A stretch of 6,019 bases of DNA, taken from Clostridia bacterium. GTDB lineage: Bacteria; Bacillota_A; Clostridia; Oscillospirales; CAG-272. The notes under the pieces were generated by a model, which did no database searches, was not told the DNA's origin, and was given only the letters and a program-made list of their open reading frames with translations. The translations under genes and the position numbers were made by a program. Position 1 is the first letter of the stretch, and each line of letters begins with the position of its first letter. The DNA lies in assembly GCA_017472105.1 (NCBI GenBank), contig JAFUQY010000348.1, positions 1 through 6,019 on the forward strand, read 5' to 3'. Shown piece by piece: positions 5,848 through 6,019 of this stretch.

Positions 5848-6019
5848 TTAGTTTCTCTTCTTGGAGATAGCGTAACCAGCTGCGGAAACAACTGCTGCAA
5901 CTGCTGCGATTACTGCTGCGTCGAAGGTCTGAGGAGCTTCAACTTCTTCAGTTTCAGCGGGAGCTTCAGTTTCAACAACTTCTGCTTCGGTTTCAGCGGG
6001 AGCTTCGGTTTCAGCTTCA
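5848..6019 (-). CDS. C-terminus of a repeat-rich surface protein with sortase-like tail (5' end cut by window edge)
   Basis: The last 56 residues of a longer protein whose start lies beyond the right edge. Residues 1-28 of the fragment are an Ala/Glu/Thr/Pro repeat (EAPAETE, twice), typical of a flexible cell-wall-spanning stalk. Then come APQTFD (28-33), a hydrophobic Ala/Val/Ile stretch (34-50) and the positive end ISKKRN. This order of short Pro motif, membrane segment and basic tail is that of LPXTG-type sorting signals, with PQTFD in place of LPxTG. It might be processed by a sortase or simply stay membrane-anchored. Codons are strongly biased to GAA, GCT, GCA and GTT, as in highly expressed genes. 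The stop is TAA at 5848, followed by the terminator at 5799-5832. The N-terminal domain, which would give the function, is not in the window. Confidence 0.88.
   Translation of the reverse strand, partial: EAETEAPAETEAEVVETEAPAETEEVEAPQTFDAAVIAAVAAVVSAAGYAISKKRN
5947..6013. repeat. Coding tandem repeat, 39-base period
   Basis: Two near-identical 28-base blocks (5947-5974 and 5986-6013) are offset by 39 bases, or 13 codons. They encode the ETEAPAETE repeat of the surface protein on the minus strand and differ only by silent A/G changes. The repeat probably continues past the window edge. Such repeats usually vary in number between strains. Confidence 0.8.

Overview
The window looks like chromosomal DNA of a Gram-positive, low-to-mid G+C bacterium of the class Clostridia, most likely an uncultured gut member near Oscillospirales. 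The grounds are an HPr kinase/phosphorylase, a PrsA-type lipoprotein, strong Shine-Dalgarno sequences, a vegetative sigma-A promoter and a cell-surface protein with a sortase-like tail. The lineage is inferred from gene content and style. Nothing here fixes a genus. I see no rRNA, tRNA, CRISPR array, insertion sequence or phage gene.

Layout. (1) Bases 1-704, minus: hprK, cut by the left edge, with a near-consensus promoter at 742-770. (2) Bases 705-906: a divergent intergenic region. (3) Bases 907-4102, plus: a tight three-gene set (gaps of 12 and 4 bases). It encodes a PrsA/parvulin-like lipoprotein that lacks the usual catalytic histidines, a membrane-anchored protein with a possible barrel-like extracellular domain, and a cytoplasmic protein that may be a worn-down histidine-kinase-like module. 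(4) Bases 4088-5135, minus: a compact set of three small genes of unknown function (72, 137 and 134 aa). The last has a Pro/Glu-rich linker and a hydrophobic C-terminal hairpin, and its stop region overlaps the end of the plus-strand operon by 15 bases. (5) Bases 5212-5721, plus: a YfcE/MJ0936-type metallophosphodiesterase starting at TTG. (6) Bases 5722-5847: an A+T-rich spacer with a long imperfect inverted repeat and then a bidirectional terminator. (7) Bases 5848-6019, minus: the C-terminal end of an Ala/Glu/Thr/Pro-repeat surface protein ending in an APQTFD-hydrophobic-KKR tail, cut by the right edge.

How the parts may work together. HprK is the central carbon-catabolite sensor and is probably independent of its neighbours. 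The plus-strand trio looks like an envelope module (fold, anchor, possible sensing), but only the lipoprotein has a recognisable family. The minus-strand trio is translationally coupled and may form a small membrane-associated complex. The least explained and most interesting items are the two unknown gene sets, the sortase-like tail, and the inverted repeat beside the terminator.
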